The notes under the pieces were generated by a model. It was not told the DNA's origin and did not search any database. It saw only the letters and a program-made list of their open reading frames with translations. This document shows positions 1 through 7,124 of a stretch of 28,134 nucleotides of DNA, piece after piece. This stretch comes from a virus: positions 1 to 28,134 of the IMG/VR virus record IMGVR_UViG_3300036985_001348; one strand, given 5' to 3'. Numbering within the stretch: the first letter of the stretch is position 1; the number at the start of each line of letters is the position of its first letter. The translations under genes were made by a program, and so were the position numbers.

Positions 1-61
1 AAAAATAACAATGTTGCAAAAATAGTTAAAAATAATTTGGTATAAAATTGTATATTGCATT

Positions 62-1087
62 ATGAAACACATCGGACTATTTGAAGGTATTGGCGGATTC
101 TCACTTGCAGCACGCTGGATGGGATGGGAAACTATCGCATGGTGCGAATGGAACGAGTTCGGACAAAAAGTTTTAAAACATCACTTCCCAAAAGCACAAG
201 CACATGGAGATATTACAAAAACAGACTTCACTATTTACCGAGGACAATGCGATGTTCTCACAGGAGGATTCCCTTGCCAACCTTATAGCCTTGCAGGGAA
301 GCGAAAGGGCAAAGAAGATGACCGCCACCTGTGGCCAGAAATGCTCCGAGCAATTACAGAAATTCAACCAACTTGGGTTGTGGGCGAAAATGTTTTCGGA
401 CTTGTTAATTGGGATGGAGGGTTGGTATTCCACGAAGTGCAAACTGACTTGGAAGCTGCGGGGTACGAAGTATTCCCGTATGTACTGCCAGCTGTATCCG
501 TCAACGCTCCCCACAGACGGGATAGGGTTTGGTTTGTTGCCTACAATAACAAGTGTTCAGCGAGACCATCCGGAACGAGTGGAGGCATTGAAAGCAACGG
601 GAGCAAAAACAATGATGAGCAGAAACTGTGGAGAGAACAGACCGAACTCAATACTGGATCACATGAACTTTTACGGGATGCTACCGACCCCAACTGCAAT
701 GCACAGCACGGGAGCAACGGCCAACATGAAATTAACACAAGTGAAGGAGGGGAGTATGCACAGCGTAACATTGAGCAGATGGGCAGCAACGATGTTGCCG
801 ACACCGACAGCGCAAATAGTGAAGCATGGACACAGCGAGAAATATTGGGACAACAGAATAGGGAAAAGACAAATGGACATAGCAATGTGGAACGCCCAAA
901 CCAATGGCAAAACTTCCCAACTCAATCCCCCATTTGTTCTGGAGATGATGGGGTTTCCGCCAAGCTGGTGTCTATTACCTTTCCTAAGTGGCGAAACGAA
1001 TCAATAAAAGCAGCAGGGAATGCCATCGTTCCACAGGTAGCATATCAAATATTTAAAACTATAAAACTATACAATGAAAGAGTTTAA
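62..1087 (+). CDS. DNA cytosine-5 methyltransferase (Dcm-like)
   Basis: The 341-residue product transfers a methyl group from S-adenosylmethionine to C5 of cytosine in DNA, probably to protect phage DNA from host restriction. Visible motifs in order: SAM-binding motif I FEGIGGFSLAA (about residues 7-17), motif IV GGFPCQPYS with catalytic Cys72, motif VI ENV (109-111), motif VIII HRRDRVWFVA (151-160), and motif X GNAIVPQVA (319-327). Length and motif order are complete, so the enzyme is probably active. The region between motifs VIII and X (about 160-305), where the target-recognition domain should lie, is strikingly polar and rich in N, S, D, E, Q and T, and carries degenerate repeats (VADTDSAN, DATDPNCN, AYNNKCSA). 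It overlaps another long open frame. The ATG at 62 follows an AT-rich 61-base leader. Recognition sequence cannot be read from the sequence. Confidence 0.95.
   Translation: MKHIGLFEGIGGFSLAARWMGWETIAWCEWNEFGQKVLKHHFPKAQAHGDITKTDFTIYRGQCDVLTGGFPCQPYSLAGKRKGKEDDRHLWPEMLRAITEIQPTWVVGENVFGLVNWDGGLVFHEVQTDLEAAGYEVFPYVLPAVSVNAPHRRDRVWFVAYNNKCSARPSGTSGGIESNGSKNNDEQKLWREQTELNTGSHELLRDATDPNCNAQHGSNGQHEINTSEGGEYAQRNIEQMGSNDVADTDSANSEAWTQREILGQQNREKTNGHSNVERPNQWQNFPTQSPICSGDDGVSAKLVSITFPKWRNESIKAAGNAIVPQVAYQIFKTIKLYNERV
204..1007 (+). CDS. Overlapping ORF inside the methyltransferase gene (LPTPTA-type protein)
   Basis: A 267-codon open frame lies wholly inside the methyltransferase gene in another frame of the same strand. 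Its product does not look like random shadow sequence: it has GSERAKKMTATCGQKC (about residues 33-48), WYSTKCKLTWK, GIGFGLLPT, two further MLPTPTA units, and a C-terminal NPPFVLEMMGFPPSW. From memory, phage proteins with GSEKARxMT, LTWK, LLPTPTA and MMGFPxGW motifs are common and sit at or beside phage cytosine methyltransferase genes; their function is unknown to me. GFGLLPT is read from the same bases as RVWFVA of motif VIII, and MLPTPTA from the same bases as VADTDSA. No clear ribosome binding site precedes the ATG at 204; an internal ATG 16 codons on is possible. The alternative is that the frame looks conserved only because the methyltransferase motifs beneath it are conserved. Confidence 0.5.
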   Translation: MEILQKQTSLFTEDNAMFSQEDSLANLIALQGSERAKKMTATCGQKCSEQLQKFNQLGLWAKMFSDLLIGMEGWYSTKCKLTWKLRGTKYSRMYCQLYPSTLPTDGIGFGLLPTITSVQRDHPERVEALKATGAKTMMSRNCGENRPNSILDHMNFYGMLPTPTAMHSTGATANMKLTQVKEGSMHSVTLSRWAATMLPTPTAQIVKHGHSEKYWDNRIGKRQMDIAMWNAQTNGKTSQLNPPFVLEMMGFPPSWCLLPFLSGETNQ

Positions 1088-1235
1088 ATCAATTATGTCA
1101 GCACCAGAACCACTAAAAAAACCAGTTGGCAGACCTAAGGGGCCGGAAAAGGTTTACATCGGTTTCAAGATTGAACCGCGCTTCCACGCTGAAGTGAAGG
1201 CGTTGGTAAAGGAGTTTATAAGGAATTCCAAATAG
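1074..1235 (+). CDS. Small DNA-binding-like protein (GRPKG motif plus ribbon-helix-helix-like tail)
   Basis: A 53-residue ORF starts inside the end of the methyltransferase gene (14-base overlap) and stops at the TAG at 1233. It has a PVGRPKGPEK stretch (residues 17-26), resembling an AT-hook or basic DNA-contacting arm, followed by VYIGFKIEPRFHAEV and a helix-forming KALVKEFIRN, a pattern that fits one strand plus helix of a ribbon-helix-helix fold. An internal ATG at 1095 would give 46 residues. Translational coupling to the methyltransferase suggests co-expression; it could be an autoregulator of this cassette. Function is inferred from composition only. Confidence 0.6.
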   Translation: MKEFKSIMSAPEPLKKPVGRPKGPEKVYIGFKIEPRFHAEVKALVKEFIRNSK

Positions 1236-1248
1236 TTTACTAACTTTG
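1214..1248 (+). promoter_or_regulatory. Possible Bacteroidota-type promoter before the terminase module
   Basis: TAACTTTG at 1241-1248 matches the Bacteroidota -7 consensus TAnnTTTG. It lies 22 bases before the ATG at 1270. The -33 TTTG-type box is poor (TTTA near 1214). The same TTACTAACTTT string precedes the tail tube gene at 13552-13562, which supports a shared late-promoter element. Confidence 0.35.
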
Positions 1249-1269
1249 AATAAACAATAAATTTTCAAT

Positions 1270-1569
1270 ATGGCAGGCAAAGGCGGTGCAAGACCAGGCG
1301 CAGGGCGCAAAACAAAGGCCGAGGAACTACGTTCATCTGAGTTGTGTATGGAAGCATTGGTAGATAAATTTGGCAGCCCTAAAGAGGCTATAATTTGGTT
1401 GCTGGATTCAAAGGATTCTGGTTTGATAAAGTTTGCGTTTGAACACGCATTTGGTAAGCCTACCGATAAAATAAAACATAGCGGCGAATTAAATATGAGT
1501 TATGAACTAATTTTTAAAGCAGCACAAAATTGCCAGCCAATTGCAGATAGTAATTCCAATACTAAATAA
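1270..1569 (+). CDS. Putative terminase small subunit
   Basis: A 99-residue protein starting MAGKGGARPGAGRKTKAEE. The N-terminal GARPGAGRKT arm is typical of small phage DNA-packaging and DNA-binding proteins located at the start of the packaging module. The rest is predicted helical (LRSSELCMEALVDKFGSP, then AIIWLLDSKDSGLIKFAFEHAFGKPTDK), a size and style that fit a reduced small terminase, which binds the packaging site and recruits the large subunit. Unusually, the large subunit is 2.9 kb downstream, after three sugar-modification genes. No helix-turn-helix is certain, so the assignment rests on the N-terminal motif, size and position. Confidence 0.6.
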   Translation: MAGKGGARPGAGRKTKAEELRSSELCMEALVDKFGSPKEAIIWLLDSKDSGLIKFAFEHAFGKPTDKIKHSGELNMSYELIFKAAQNCQPIADSNSNTK

Positions 1570-2164
1570 AGGCCCATACGAGCAACTACGTTACGCCATC
1601 CGTTCGATGGCTACCGTTTACCCAAAATCAGAATTTATTTTGGTAGGTGGCAAACCTAAATGGTACAAAGGGCTACACATTGCGCACGAAGATTACCATC
1701 CAACAAAGAAAGAAGAAAACATCAGAGATAAAGTAATTGCCGGCTCAATAGGGTTAGGCAATTTTCTTTTTGCCAATGATGATCACATATTGCAGTTTCC
1801 TATTATGGAAACTTACAACAAAGGCAAACTATCAGAAACAGTCAAAGGCCGCAACCCTTCCGGAAGTTATACAAGGCTTTTGTTCAACACCATTGCACAA
1901 TATGGGGATGTTGATAATGTAGATACTCACTGCCCTATGTGGATGAATAGTAATATGATTAAAAACACTAACTTTGAATGGCCGCTGTTTGGCATAGGAT
2001 TTAAAACTTGTTACGCCCAAGAAAACAAGATAGAATCTATTTTTATGAATGATTGCAAGGTTTCAAAGATACCACCGCCGCGCAGATGGTGGAGCATGAC
2101 TGATGATTTTGATACAAGGCAATTGAGCAGCATTTACCAGCAGCCTTCTAAATTTGAATTATGA
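1541..2164 (+). CDS. Stealth/glycosyltransferase-like protein
   Basis: The 207-residue product resembles sugar-(phospho)transferases of the GT-A/Stealth kind seen in phages. It opens with MQIVIPILNKGPYEQLRYAI, followed by a strand FILVGG and WYKGLHIAHEDY, then KKEENIRDKV and the motif FLFANDDHILQF (about residues 75-86), whose NDD corresponds to the acidic metal/nucleotide-sugar motif. Helical and aromatic segments follow, with WPLFGIGFKTCYAQ. It starts inside the end of the preceding gene (29-base overlap) and shares an ATGA junction with the following glycosyltransferase, so the two are almost certainly co-translated. The likely role is modification of a phage or host glycan; the exact donor and acceptor are unknown. 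Confidence 0.7.
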   Translation: MQIVIPILNKGPYEQLRYAIRSMATVYPKSEFILVGGKPKWYKGLHIAHEDYHPTKKEENIRDKVIAGSIGLGNFLFANDDHILQFPIMETYNKGKLSETVKGRNPSGSYTRLLFNTIAQYGDVDNVDTHCPMWMNSNMIKNTNFEWPLFGIGFKTCYAQENKIESIFMNDCKVSKIPPPRRWWSMTDDFDTRQLSSIYQQPSKFEL

Positions 2165-3336
2165 ACCTTTTAGTTATCGTTGTTTATAACCGTGTTGAAA
2201 ATATTAACCGATGGTTAAAGGTTTGGCAGCAATGCAAACAATCGGCCCACATGGTTATCATTCACACTGGGCCAGATGCTTTAACGATTCCAGAAGGCAT
2301 TACCTACATAAGAAGGCCAAACATAGGCTTCGACATTGGCAGCCTGCAAGATGTTTGCAATGAGCGTTTAGCTGGATTCCCAAACGATTGGCAAAAGATG
2401 CTGTGGTGTACAGATGATACACTACCGATGCAGCCCGATTTTTTAGATGTGTTCTTTAATAAGCTAACGGGCAAAGTAGGTTGCGTTGCGATGGAAATAA
2501 GCCCGTATGTTAGAAAGCACATCAGAACTACTGGCTTTGCAATTACAAAGGAAGTTAGCAAAAAGCTAACATTCCCAGTAGATCCAATTGTAACCAAAGA
2601 ACATTGCTATCAGTTTGAGCATCGCAGCGGCAATATTATGTACCATCAAATACTACTGATGAAATTGGAAGTACTGATGGCTGCGCCTGCAAAAGATAGC
2701 CCGTTGTTTGACTTTGGCTATCATAGGCGTTTAAAGCATCGCGAAGCAGAACACTACACCACATTCGCAGAACCAAACAAAGGATTGCCCAAGGTGGCCA
2801 TCATCTGCCCTACTTACAACAACTACCCACAGATTGCATCTGCATTACTTTGCCAGACCTACCAAAACTGGGAGTTGCACATTGTACATGATGGGCCTGG
2901 TACTATTGATCTACCAAAAGACAAACGCATAAAGTTTACACAAACATCTGCACGTTCTGCCAATTGGGGCCATTCAATTAGAAGTGATATGCTGCAAGCC
3001 GTTACCGGTGATTACGTTGTAATTACAAACCCAGATAATTATATGGTTCCTACCTTTTTAGAAAAGATGATAGGCGGTTTTAAGCATGGCATTGTAGCAA
3101 CTTATTGCAGCCAGATGGTTCATAACTACATTGGCCATAAAGTTATAAATTGCAGCCTAAAACGTGGTTATTTGGATTGTAGCGGTGTTATGCTTAAATT
3201 AGCAGAGGCAAAAGCAGTTGGTTGGAATGATGTAACTTCGCATTCTGCTGATTGGTTTTTCTTTAATGACATTATAAACAGATATGGGCAGCACTCATTT
3301 GCAAGGGTTGAAGGTTGCCTATTAATACACAATTAA
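2161..3336 (+). CDS. Two-domain glycosyltransferase (GT2-type C-terminal domain)
   Basis: A 391-residue protein made of two GT-A-like halves. The first half (residues 1-200) begins MNLLVIVVYNRVENINRWL and has an acidic WCTDDTLP motif at 82-89. The second half (211-391) begins KVAIICPTYNNYPQIASALL, the classic family 2 opening, with QTYQNWELHIVHDG (232-245) and a PDN metal-site equivalent (VITNPDNYMVP, 287-297). It starts in an ATGA overlap with the previous transferase and is followed after one base by a sugar methyltransferase gene. Together the three genes look like a cassette that builds or decorates a short glycan on the virion, on DNA, or on the host surface. Substrates cannot be told from sequence. 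Confidence 0.85.
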   Translation: MNLLVIVVYNRVENINRWLKVWQQCKQSAHMVIIHTGPDALTIPEGITYIRRPNIGFDIGSLQDVCNERLAGFPNDWQKMLWCTDDTLPMQPDFLDVFFNKLTGKVGCVAMEISPYVRKHIRTTGFAITKEVSKKLTFPVDPIVTKEHCYQFEHRSGNIMYHQILLMKLEVLMAAPAKDSPLFDFGYHRRLKHREAEHYTTFAEPNKGLPKVAIICPTYNNYPQIASALLCQTYQNWELHIVHDGPGTIDLPKDKRIKFTQTSARSANWGHSIRSDMLQAVTGDYVVITNPDNYMVPTFLEKMIGGFKHGIVATYCSQMVHNYIGHKVINCSLKRGYLDCSGVMLKLAEAKAVGWNDVTSHSADWFFFNDIINRYGQHSFARVEGCLLIHN

Positions 3337-3337
3337 A

Positions 3338-4540
3338 ATGAAATGCAAACAACACACAATCTGCCGCTGCTGTGGTGCTGATAAGTTAGCACCTTATCTT
3401 GATTTGGGAATGATGCCACTGGCAAACAATCTTGAACTAACAAAAGAAGATGCTTTAAATGCAGAAAGATTCCCGCTAAAGGTTATGATTTGCGAAGATT
3501 GCTCATTGAGCCAGTTATCTGTAGTTATTGATCCGGAGTTGTTATTTAAAAATTACTTTTATCGCTCAAGTATGAGCCAAGGATATAAAGACCATTGCAA
3601 AGAAATGGCTATTGAGTTACAAAGCAGATACGGTTTTAACAATGATTCTTTTATAATAGACATAGCCGGCAATGATGGGGCTTTGTTGCATGAATTTTAC
3701 AAAGTTATAAAGCCGTGGAAGTCGTTAAATATTGATCCTGCGTATAACTTAATAAAAGCAAATGAAGCGTTAGGAGTTAGGCAATATTGTGTATTTTGGG
3801 GCATGGATGCAGCAAAGCAATTAGAAAACACTTGCTGGCCAAAAGCCGATTTGATTACTGCTACAAATGTATTTGCGCACGTTGATAATATTAAAGAGTT
3901 TTTAGAGGCGGCTAAATATGCACTAAAGCCAGAAGGCGTTATTGTACTTGAATTTCCTTACATTGTTGATTTTATTAATAAGGGCGAATTTGATACAGTT
4001 TACTTTGAGCATTTAAGCTACATGAGCGTATCACCTTTAGAGCTACTGGCATTTGATTTTGGTTTGCAAATTACAAACATTACAAGGCATTCAATACACG
4101 GCGGCACTATTCGGATTGAATTAAAGCACGGCAATACGTTAAAGATTGCAAACGAATCTTTATCGGAATTCTTTATAGATTACAAAACCTACGCATCTAA
4201 AGTTGAAGATTGCGTAAAAGAATTTAAAAAGGGTATTGCCAATTTAGATGGCACAGTTGCTTGTTTTGCTGCATCTGCAAAGGGTAACACATTGTTAAAC
4301 GTGGTGGGTGAAACAAGCCGCATCGAATACATAGTAGATGAAACGCCAGAAAAGATAGGTAAGTATTCGCCAGGTACTGGGCTTGAAGTAGTGCCTTTGA
4401 TTCACCTTGCAGCATTCCCAGTTGATTACCTAATAATACTTAGCTGGAACTTTGCAGAAGAAATAATAAGCAAATGTAAAGCGGCAGGCTACACCGGTAA
4501 ATTCATCATACCTATTCCATCATGGCAAATAGTAGAGTAA
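3338..4540 (+). CDS. TylC3/NovU-type sugar C-methyltransferase
   Basis: A 400-residue SAM-dependent methyltransferase with the three-part layout of NDP-sugar C-methyltransferases: an N-terminal zinc-binding part (ICRCCGA at 8-14 and ICEDCSL at 51-57 supply two CxxC pairs), the linker LDLGMMPLANNLEL, a central Rossmann domain whose SAM loop is IIDIAGNDGALL (about 106-117, usual form DIGSNDGTLL), and a C-terminal Rossmann-like domain (AASAKGNTLLN). Known members add a methyl to deoxysugar C3. Here it follows two glycosyltransferases without a gap, so a methylated sugar transferred by its neighbours is the simplest reading. The last 19 bases overlap the start of the large terminase gene, which ties the cassette to late expression. 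Confidence 0.85.
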   Translation: MKCKQHTICRCCGADKLAPYLDLGMMPLANNLELTKEDALNAERFPLKVMICEDCSLSQLSVVIDPELLFKNYFYRSSMSQGYKDHCKEMAIELQSRYGFNNDSFIIDIAGNDGALLHEFYKVIKPWKSLNIDPAYNLIKANEALGVRQYCVFWGMDAAKQLENTCWPKADLITATNVFAHVDNIKEFLEAAKYALKPEGVIVLEFPYIVDFINKGEFDTVYFEHLSYMSVSPLELLAFDFGLQITNITRHSIHGGTIRIELKHGNTLKIANESLSEFFIDYKTYASKVEDCVKEFKKGIANLDGTVACFAASAKGNTLLNVVGETSRIEYIVDETPEKIGKYSPGTGLEVVPLIHLAAFPVDYLIILSWNFAEEIISKCKAAGYTGKFIIPIPSWQIVE

Positions 4541-5694
4541 TAGAATACACGCCAGTATTCGCCGCAAATAAAGAAGCTTACGATAGCGGGCTGTATAGGT
4601 TTATTGGCAATGAGGGTAGCAGTAGAAGCAGTAAATCTTATTCATTAGCGCAGTTAATTGTAGTGATTGCCATGACTGAAAAGCGCGAGATTACAATTAC
4701 TGGCCCATCGTTACCGCATTTGAAGCGTGGTGCTATGAAGGATGTTTTGGATGTTGTGAAAGGCTGGGATCTGTATAAAGAAGATAACCACAACAAGACA
4801 GATCAGATACTAAAATTCCCATCAACGGGAAGTTACATTGAATTTTTTGGTATTGAAGATGTGGGCAAACTAAGGGGGCCAGGGCGTGATATATTGTGGA
4901 TGAACGAAATGAACCTACAACCAAAAGCAGCTTACACGCAGTTATCTTTAAGAACGAGAAAAACTATATTTGGTGATTGGAACCCAGCAGATGAATTCAG
5001 CTACGTTTACGAATTAGCCGATAGGGAAGGCAATAAAAAGATACATTCAACATATCTAAATAATTTGCAATTCCTTACGCAAGAGCAGATAAATGAGATT
5101 GAGAGCCTACAAGATGCAGATGAAAACTTATGGAAGGTGTTTGGCCTTGGGTTGCGTGGAACATCAACAGAAACGATTTACACGCATTGGAAAACAATAG
5201 ATCATTTCCCAGATTGTGATAGGGTTGTTTATGGTTTGGATTTCGGTTTTAATCATCCAAACGTATTAACAAAGGTGGGGCTTATGGATGATAAGTTGTA
5301 TATTGAAGAAATGATTTACGAAAGTAAACTAACAACAGATGATCTTTGCTATGCCATTAAAGCATTAGGTTTAAACGCAAGCCATAAGATTTATTGTGAT
5401 TCTGCACGGCCAGATACCATCGAAGAAATGAACCGCGCGGGGCTTTGGGCGGTATCTTCTAACAAGTCTGTATGGGATGGAATACAGTTCGTAAAAAGTA
5501 AGCCGCTTTATATTACGAAAAATTCTATAAATTTGTTGAAAGAAATTAAATCGTATAAGTGGATGAAGGATAAAAACGACATTGTACAAGAACAACCCGT
5601 TAAATTTAAAGATGATGGGATGGATTCAATGCGTTATGCTGCGTTCACTGAATTTTCACAACCTTTAATTACATACGCCGGTGCAGATTATTAG
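4522..5694 (+). CDS. terL: Terminase large subunit
   Basis: The ATP-driven DNA packaging motor and headful/site nuclease, 390 residues. ATPase features: Walker A-type GNEGSSRSSKSY (29-40), Walker B ILWMNEMN (124-131) with catalytic glutamate, and a coupling-like FGDWNPADEF (150-159). RNase H-like nuclease: YGLDFGFNHP (Asp240), IYCDSARPDTIEEM (Asp293) and DDGMDSMRYA (Asp365/Asp368), giving the expected acidic cluster. The motif set is closest to the PBSX/Terminase_3-type group. It begins within the preceding methyltransferase gene and its own end overlaps the portal gene by 14 bases. Confidence 0.95.
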   Translation: MANSRVIEYTPVFAANKEAYDSGLYRFIGNEGSSRSSKSYSLAQLIVVIAMTEKREITITGPSLPHLKRGAMKDVLDVVKGWDLYKEDNHNKTDQILKFPSTGSYIEFFGIEDVGKLRGPGRDILWMNEMNLQPKAAYTQLSLRTRKTIFGDWNPADEFSYVYELADREGNKKIHSTYLNNLQFLTQEQINEIESLQDADENLWKVFGLGLRGTSTETIYTHWKTIDHFPDCDRVVYGLDFGFNHPNVLTKVGLMDDKLYIEEMIYESKLTTDDLCYAIKALGLNASHKIYCDSARPDTIEEMNRAGLWAVSSNKSVWDGIQFVKSKPLYITKNSINLLKEIKSYKWMKDKNDIVQEQPVKFKDDGMDSMRYAAFTEFSQPLITYAGADY

Positions 5695-6937
5695 TAATAA
5701 AAAATTAAATGATCTGCAAACGCAGATAAAAGCCCTGCAAACATCAACACTGATGGCACAGGTTTCTACTGTTAGCCAAACCATCTACCCAGTTTGGCAC
5801 GTTTGGCGTGAAATAGAAGCCTATCGGGTTATTGATGATGTTTACAGCGTTGTGAACAGATTGGCCAGAACAGCGGCAATGATTCCGTTTACTTTGTACT
5901 ATCCAGATACAGATGAAGATGTAGAGTTTGATAACCCAGCAGCCAAACTATTTAGAACCTTTACACTTGAAAAGAAGATAGAACTTTATACCCATTTGTT
6001 TTTAACGGGTGAATGTTTCTACTACAAGCAGCTATTTATTGGGGCCAATGCAAGGGTTGAATCTTTAGACCTTCTGCATTCATCATTCATGACATTGAAA
6101 CTTAACAAGCAATTCCCTTTTAGCATTGCTGCTTATGAGTATCAAGATGCAAACGCTGGTGTAGTAATTAACAACATACCAAAAGAAGAAGTAGCATACA
6201 TCAAATATCCGAACCCTTCGCCAGATTGGAACTACAGCAAACGCGGCCTTTCACCAATACTTGTATTGGCGCAAACACTAACAAGACTGCAAGCGGGTAG
6301 AGATGCCAGCGTTGCGCAAATGCAAAACGGTGGTGTGCCAGGAATATTATCAGTTAAGGACTTACGCCATGATACTACCAGCAAACCAGTGATAGGGGCA
6401 ATAAAAGATAACATTGCCCGCTTTATGGGTAATTCAAACAACAAAGGCGCGCCAATGATTATGCCTGGGGATATGAACTACATTCCCTTAGGTTTGAAGT
6501 TGGCGGATATGGAAGTTGCAGAACTTGCTGCCATAGACTTTAAAAAGATATGCAATGCCTACAGCGTTTCAGATGTGTTGTTTAATAACGATTCAAGCAG
6601 CACAGAAAGCAACGTAAAAGAAATGGTGCGATTGATGTACACTAACGCGGTGTTGCCCGTTGTTATGATGGTGCGCGACTGCTTTAATAACGAAGTATTG
6701 CCAAACTTCAGCGGCAGGCCGATTGCAATAAAGTATGATGTTTCAGAGGTAACAGAGTTGCAAGATGATATGAAGGCAAAAGCAGATGTATTTGCCGCAT
6801 TGCCGGTTATGATTCCCAATGATGTTCTTGAAGCATTTGGCTACCAAAGAGATGAACGGCCCGAAATGGATATGCCGTTTATTAAATCGGGTTACAGTGC
6901 TATTGATGATTTTGAACCGCTACCAGATATTGAGTAA
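5681..6937 (+). CDS. Portal protein (HK97/phage_portal family)
   Basis: A 418-residue portal subunit, the ring through which DNA enters and leaves the head. Typical features are DDVYSVVNRLARTAAMIPFT near the N-terminus, LYTHLFLTGECFYYKQL (phage portals often have a similar 'LLLTGNAY' element), a stem and crown segment with LSPILVLAQTLTRLQAGRDA, MQNGGVPGIL, and IDFKKICNAYSVSDVLFNN followed by ESNVKEMVRLMYTNAVLPV near the C-terminal wing. Length is in the usual range. The start overlaps terL, and the 3' end overlaps a small ORF leading to the MuF gene. Confidence 0.92.
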   Translation: MQIISNKKLNDLQTQIKALQTSTLMAQVSTVSQTIYPVWHVWREIEAYRVIDDVYSVVNRLARTAAMIPFTLYYPDTDEDVEFDNPAAKLFRTFTLEKKIELYTHLFLTGECFYYKQLFIGANARVESLDLLHSSFMTLKLNKQFPFSIAAYEYQDANAGVVINNIPKEEVAYIKYPNPSPDWNYSKRGLSPILVLAQTLTRLQAGRDASVAQMQNGGVPGILSVKDLRHDTTSKPVIGAIKDNIARFMGNSNNKGAPMIMPGDMNYIPLGLKLADMEVAELAAIDFKKICNAYSVSDVLFNNDSSSTESNVKEMVRLMYTNAVLPVVMMVRDCFNNEVLPNFSGRPIAIKYDVSEVTELQDDMKAKADVFAALPVMIPNDVLEAFGYQRDERPEMDMPFIKSGYSAIDDFEPLPDIE

Positions 6938-7124
6938 GTCTGTAGAAAATATTGCGGATATGGCTTTACGGCAAGTTTTGAAAGTAATTGAGCAAGAATT
7001 GCCACAGCCAGAATGCCCAAGAAGCAGGCCACAAAACAATTGGAAAAAAGAGCAAGTTAAAAAGATTGTAGGCCAAAGATTATGGCCAGCAGATATGGGC
7101 GTAAACATTGATATTAAAGTATGA
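6906..7124 (+). CDS. Small ORF between portal and MuF genes
   Basis: A short helical, basic protein ending KKIVGQRLWPADMGVNIDIKV, with a QELPQPECPRSRPQ linker. The start is uncertain: ATG 6906 (72 residues, 32-base overlap with the portal gene, similar to other overlaps here), TTG 6930 or ATG 6960 (54 residues, no overlap). It ends in a 4-base ATGA overlap with the MuF gene, which supports it being translated. I do not recognise a family; position suggests a minor head factor. Confidence 0.55.
   Translation: MILNRYQILSKSVENIADMALRQVLKVIEQELPQPECPRSRPQNNWKKEQVKKIVGQRLWPADMGVNIDIKV

Noticed and set aside
541-885. Minus-strand frame under the methyltransferase
   Set aside because: Cys/Leu/Ser-rich shadow without recognisable features; unlike the plus-strand frame 204-1007 it has no pattern I recognise.
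6819-6905. Longer start for the small ORF before MuF
   Set aside because: It would overlap the portal gene by over 110 bases and the extra residues look random; a start at 6906 or later is more likely.
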